Source of the DNA: Emydura subglobosa
Lineage: Eukaryota > Chordata > Testudines > Chelidae
Assembly: GCA_007922225.1 (NCBI GenBank)
Contig: ML679960.1
Location: 3,858,032-3,922,031 of the forward strand
Direction: 5' to 3'
Length of the DNA: 64,000 bases
Shown one piece after another: positions 58,906-64,000 of the stretch. The first letter of the stretch is position 1; every line of letters begins with the position of its first letter. A model generated the notes under the pieces. It was given only the letters and a program-made list of their open reading frames with translations, did no database searches and had not been told where the DNA came from. A program made the translations under genes and the position numbers.

Positions 58906-60329
58906 TATTTGCCTGATAGAAGATGCTCAAATTGGGCAAATTGTTATTCTATATTGCTGTTCTCATTCCCTTGGACACTCGGACTCTCACATACAGCAGA
59001 GATTCTTCATTATGCTGAAGGGGGAATACAAAGTAAGCGTTGTTTGCTTGTATTCTTTAGCAGGAAGAGGAAGTATAACCGAGGTGGTGAAGAGGACTAC
59101 TCTTTATTATCACTAGCTTATTTCCTCAGAATATTTGACTAGTTTTTAACCATTTGCCCTTAAGACTAGTCCATGTGTACTGTTAAATAAAGCTAGAGGC
59201 AGAAGCAATAATAGCAGTAAGTGTGAATAAATACATCTCTGTACAACATTCAGTGAAATAATACACACCATGCAAAGATGCAAACTCAACTCCCAGAGCC
59301 ACTGTCTGGCTTAAAAAGTAAAGATGACTATTAGGTATTCTAAGCTTTCCAGCAGGGAAGAGCCAAATGGTTTAGATAAAATAATTCTACTGGTCAACCT
59401 GGAATAATTGTGGTCTTGTGGGGCAGGGGACTGGTATTTTTTTTTCCAGGTAATGGCTTGTTTATGGAGTGTTACTTGCTTGGAGACAGAATTACCTGCT
59501 GGAGTTATTTCTGTAGTGTTAATTGACTGCAGCTTAAAAAAACTGGAAAGGCATCTATTGCCTTTGATAAATGCTTTTTGGTTATGCATAAATAAAAATA
59601 AATTAACTGAGTAAATAAGGCTATGGATTTCAGCAGGAGCCAAGCAGGTACCTGTCATTGTTCATCTCTACCCACATCAGCTGCTATTATCATGAATTAC
59701 TGTCGGTGATGTCAGGAGATTTGTGGGTTATTAGACCATGTTTAAAAAACAAACAAACAAAGCATAAGCAACAAGAAAAAACCAAGCTTTCCCGCAAGCC
59801 AGCCAGCAGGTGGAAGGACGGTAATGACCTAATGAGGCAATGGAGATGCAGGTTAAGGCACCCACTACAGGAATCTTGGGACTGTGGAGCTCAGGTTTCA
59901 CACTCTGGCTCAAAGGGAGAGCAGTTTGAACGCACTGTTCTTGAACTGCTAAGAAAACTCTGTTCTCCCACCTTCACCCATAAGAAGAGTGTCCTAGAGA
60001 GGGAAGGAGGTGTAAAATATTAAATAATAAAAGGAGGAGAAGCTCAGGGCCTTGTCTGGCCCAGCCTTAAGTAGACCATCTGGAAATGCAAAGGACACTT
60101 GGTGGGAGGGCCAATAGAAAAATCATGCACAAGCAAACCAAATAAGGGTCCAGATCCAACCATTTGTTTTAATAGTTTATTTAGGGCTGCAAGAAATTAC
60201 CATTCTCATTTAGAATTGAGGTTCAAGATAGGGGATGACATATACAACTGCAATATGAAATTGCAGATGATATGAAGTTGTGAGACTGGATTGGAAATAG
60301 TCTTGTGAAATAAGACTACTTACTACTTA

Positions 60330-60440
60330 ACTTCTTAAAAGGGTTATACAAATATTAACTAATCAATCCTCACAATGCCCCTATAAGGCAAGGAAGCATT
60401 ATTAGCCCAATTTCACAGGGTTCAGGGAGGAAGCAGCAGC
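60330..60440 (+). mobile_element. MIR SINE fragment
   Basis: TATACAAATATTAACTAATCAA, TCCTCACAATGCCCCTATAAG, GCAAGGAAGCATTATTAGCC and CAATTTCACAGGG are sense-strand MIR core words (TTAACTCATTTAATCCTCACAACAACCC, ATTATTATCCCCATTTTACAG). Confidence 0.75.
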
Positions 60441-61794
60441 CTCTCATAATTTAATGATGAACATATCTTTTTTACCTTAAACTCTACTTATTTGCTAAAA
60501 ATAGATATTTTTAATCATAATCACAGTACTCTCCCTATCATGCTTTTCAGTTGCTAAGGAAGCTATTTCGGGAAGCAGTAAAACACATTTTAGTGAAGGA
60601 AACTTTAACCATAGGTTACAGATTCAAGAATGCCCATACAAAATAAGGGTTACAATTGATTTAGCTTAGACTGCATTTTTAGCTAGTTTCACAAACAGAT
60701 CCTGACAGGTAATATTGGTAGCAGAGCAATGCTTATGTTAATGAGTACCTCCGGCTTTGGCTTTAGTTTGTTTAATGTACTGCATGCTGGGTGATAACAT
60801 AAGAGGACCCCATGTTTCTAAATGAAAGTGGCTCTTTATTAAGAGAACTATTTGCAGACATGCTGCATCTGCAGCTAGCATTCTAGCCATGTGCACACAG
60901 ACTTGACTTCCTGGCATCTCCTCCAGTAACCCTCCTGTAATCCGTGTCCCTCCTTCAAGTTCCATGCAGCTTGCTACAGAATTGAAATGATTTTATCATC
61001 TTAAACAAAACTATCTTTACAATAGATCAAGAATCACCCCTCCAACTATCTGTTGCCTGTTCTATAGTCATTCTGTGTGTGAACCTTCTATTGTTGTGCA
61101 ACGTAGTTTGGTGCAAGTGCAGACCATCCAACAGAGATCCGCAGTGAGTATAAGAGTGGATGGGAAGGGAGCTATCTGCCCTTAATTTTCTTAAAAGGGA
61201 AATTTATGCTGGTTGGTCATTTACTGAATGGTCTTAACTGTGATTAGGTAAACAAATCATATTACTGACGGGCTGTAGGGCAGATAACCTTGTAAAAGTG
61301 ATCAATAAAATTAAGCATAGTTCAATTCGACTTTCCAATCTATTGCATTTCTGTAAGTCAACAATTTAAAAACTTAAGGATTTTCTGAGCCCACTGCATA
61401 GTAGCTTTAAAACTATATGGTTCATTTCTATTAAGGTTCTGCTCATATATTAAATCTGATTGTCTCCTTTTCTTCCATTCCCCCCACCTTTTCTAATGTT
61501 GTTTCTCATCAGAGCCAGACTCCTTTCCATGGTGTTGAAGACCCAACATGCTGCAGAAAAGATGGGGGTGGGAGGGGGGGATGGCAGACCATGAAGAGCC
61601 TATGTAAGGAGCTGTACAGTCCCCATACACTGCACTGTTGCCCACCAACTCACTACATGGCAGTGTGAAAGGGGTGATGGAGCTAAGGAAAGTGAGAAGT
61701 GTCAACAAATGGGCTCACAACTATGAAGATTGGTTGACCAGCCCCTTCTAGGCAGGGAAGATTGACGGTAGTAATAATGCCTTGCTCTCAAATG

Positions 61795-61975
61795 TTGTCA
61801 GGGATATCACATGAGGAGATCGCAAAGCACTTTACAAAAGAGGTAGGTAGCACATGGGGAAACTGAGGCACAGAGCGATGTGGTGACTTGCCCGTGGTCA
61901 TACAGTAGGCCAGTGGTAGCGCTGGGAATAGCAGTGCTCTATCCACTTAGCCATGATGCTCCACTGTCTTGGGGA
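61795..61975 (+). mobile_element. MIR SINE
   Basis: GCAAAGCACTTTACAAAAGAG, GGGGAAACTGAGGCACAGAG, GACTTGCCCGTGGTCATACAG and TATCCACTTAGCCATGATGC match the MIR sense strand through its core and 3' part. It is the best preserved MIR in the window. Confidence 0.85.
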
Positions 61976-63733
61976 ACAGATTTCATCCCCGCTACTCCAT
62001 CAGCGATCCCTCGTGCACACCTGCTTATTTCCGTTATCTTTTGAAATCTCTCAGCCACAGCCAACTTGAGATTTTTAATATAAAATGAAATCTGCAAGCT
62101 GGGCTGGCCACAGGAGCAGGAGGTGTGTAGTGCTGGGAAAACCTATAGACACAGCACTGATTCCAACTACAAATAATGGCCATTAAAAAAAAATTGTAAA
62201 GGCTTTTTCTGCTTCCTTTTTAACCAAATGTACCTGAGAAAGAGCTAACTGCAGTTACAGGGGAAGAGTGCCAGGGCGTGAAATATGTTTTAAAGGTGCA
62301 ATATTATGCAATTGTACCAGTAACCCTTTGTGATGGGGACAGGCCTTTGAAAGCTGACCTTGGTCACGTGACTTAAATGACTAAATGAAATTTCAATTTC
62401 TTGTCAGAACTTCTGTGTGTCACACCTTTGTTTTACGGAGTAATGGAGAAGTAAGTGCTGGTTCCATGCAGCAGCTCCTAGATCAGACCTCGCTATTAGC
62501 ACTTGCCAAATACTGATTAGTAATGATACTGAAATGTTTGACTAATATGCTGTTAATCTGTTCGTTTTTGACAATGTGCATTCCTTGAGGAATCAGCACA
62601 TAATTAGCCTACCGGTCACTGTGTATTGTGTGTTTTCCTTTGTGCTCAAGCCTCAGAGGTTGCGAGTCTGTTACAGCTGCCAGTGTGACAGCCTGGCGCT
62701 TTGGCTCAATTTGTAGAGGCTCATGCTTTTAGCTCACTTCAAAGTAATAGTTATCAAACACAGTGAGCGTTTCACTTAACACTTGTAAATTACTGGATAG
62801 TAGATTTTTAGGCTCTAGGAAATTCTATTTACACAGGCTGGGAAGAGGAAAAAGTCTCAAGTGCCTGAAACAGTCTGCTCCTGAGAGCTGTAGGAAGAAG
62901 GTTTAATTGCTTCTCTCTTCTGCATTGTTCATTGTGTTATGATAGCTGCTCATGATAGAGAGGCTTTTGACATCACAATGGTTTAATTTTTTTCTCACTG
63001 GGCCCAATCCAGCTCCCATTAAAGACAAATACAAAGACTCCCATTCACTTCAGAGTTGGACTGGGACCACTGACTCTAAATCCACAGATCACAGCAAATC
63101 ATTTGTCTGACATGGAGGAGACAGGTGAGAGAGAGCAGACTCAGCAGAATACAGTGAGTCAGTGAACATCACAACTGTAACGGCAGCAGCAAGGCATTTA
63201 AAGGGTTGATTTAAAAAAAAACCATTTAGGATGTAAAAAAAGAGCAACATCCTATCATGATAATGTTAATTTAAAATAGTAGGTGTATCTAATCTCCCCA
63301 GAAGGTGGAATATTCTGCTAATTGTATGACTTCAAAGTGGCATATGAAAGAGGAGGGAAATAGATTTTTGCCCTTTATTTTTGTCCTTTTATGATGCATA
63401 AAGAAGGCTCGAAAAGTGTACTTGTTTTTTTCCCTTATTGATTTTGGCAATAGAAATTGAGGCCTTTTTTGCCCGTTTTTCATGGCAGACTCTATGAATG
63501 AACTTCCGTAGCAGAGGCAGTCCAATATGGACCTCCCAATACTGATCTAGTTTACCTGGGCACTGATTAGATGCTATGGTGCTGGGTACTATAGAAATAA
63601 ACCCTTTTAAAAATATATTTAATGGGTTTTTTTGCTAAAGAAAAGGAGAGGGAAAACTGCTGGTAAATAAAAGAAACTCAGGGCTTATGTAAAAGCTGAT
63701 GTTCCTATGGGAACTTTACCCATGCTGTGCAGT

Positions 63734-63852
63734 GGCCAGATTTTCAAAAGAGCTCATCTTGCTTCCAGTAGGAATGCTTCAGCGTTCAGCATTTTTGAAA
63801 ATCCAGCTACATATTTAGGTGCCTAAATGGGAGCTGAGCTCTTCTGAAAACC
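63734..63852. repeat. Palindromic repeat
   Basis: GATTTTCAAAAGAGCTCA pairs with TGAGCTCTTCTGAAAACC at the other end. An inner TTTTTGAAAATCCAGC and TTAGGTGCCTAAATGGGAGC segment matches the reptile repeat class beginning GGCCAGATTTTCAAA. No coding content. Confidence 0.65.
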
Positions 63853-64000
63853 TTGCCCATTGTGTTTATACATGCTACGCTCACCAAAACTATGCAGAAA
63901 GAACGTTATTGAGGCTACAAAGTCAAGCACTCAAAAGGCAGGAAAAGCCAGAATTAAGGTTGTGTGTTCAATCTTAATTCAGCTCTCCATGAAGATAGTT

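Noticed and set aside
62680..62760. tRNA-like GGCTCAATTTGTAGAGGCTC segment as tRNA or tRNA-derived SINE
   Set aside because: It has a weak A-box-like word but no B box, no acceptor stem pairing and no SINE tail.

Overview
The window is nuclear DNA of a vertebrate, and repeat content and gene order point to a non-avian reptile, most probably a turtle. It is AT-rich and consists mostly of introns and intergenic DNA. The repeats are CR1 LINEs, short hAT-type elements with clean 8-bp target duplications, MIR/CORE-SINE remnants, a Penelope-like GIY-YIG remnant, DIRS-like retrotransposon debris and solo LTRs. I see no prokaryotic, organellar or viral gene cluster, no CRISPR array and no RNA gene. 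The species call is inference from recalled repeat families.

Two genes can be read exon by exon, and they face each other tail to tail. On the + strand, 1-20297 holds the 3' half of the pyruvate dehydrogenase kinase gene PDK3. Six coding exons (7474-7551, 8149-8225, 9569-9670, 9931-10041, 18000-18113, 20154-20297) give the last ~208 residues with a stop at 20295-20297. All visible junctions are GT/AG and all exons join in frame. On the - strand, 47032-58585 holds the last three coding exons of the choline-phosphate cytidylyltransferase beta gene PCYT1B (58585-58443, 54042-53854, 47244-47032). They cover the end of the catalytic domain, the amphipathic membrane helix and the Ser/Pro-rich tail. 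Both 5' halves lie outside the window. The same convergent PDK3/PCYT1B pair is found at human Xp22.

Layout: 1-7473 is a PDK3 intron with a nested CR1/hAT/LTR complex (1251-2985) and a decayed DIRS-like element (about 3430-5840). 7474-20297 is the PDK3 exon cluster, with a large intron (10042-17999) carrying a GC-rich hAT element and a Penelope remnant. 20298-47031 is the ~27-kb convergent intergenic interval, including both presumed 3' UTRs, several CR1 copies, a hAT element, DIRS debris, a G-rich degenerate tandem array, an LTR and a relatively repeat-poor AT-rich block (31266-34580). 47032-64000 is the 3' part of PCYT1B, with a near-complete fold-back element at 48142-48314, a second hAT family at 54215-54608 and several MIR copies.

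The two genes act in separate pathways: PDK3 in mitochondrial control of pyruvate oxidation, PCYT1B in phosphatidylcholine synthesis. Nothing here suggests a joint function beyond conserved neighbourhood. I found no convincing new biological system; the most useful observations concern datable transposon nesting, fold-back elements and mobile DNA close to exons.
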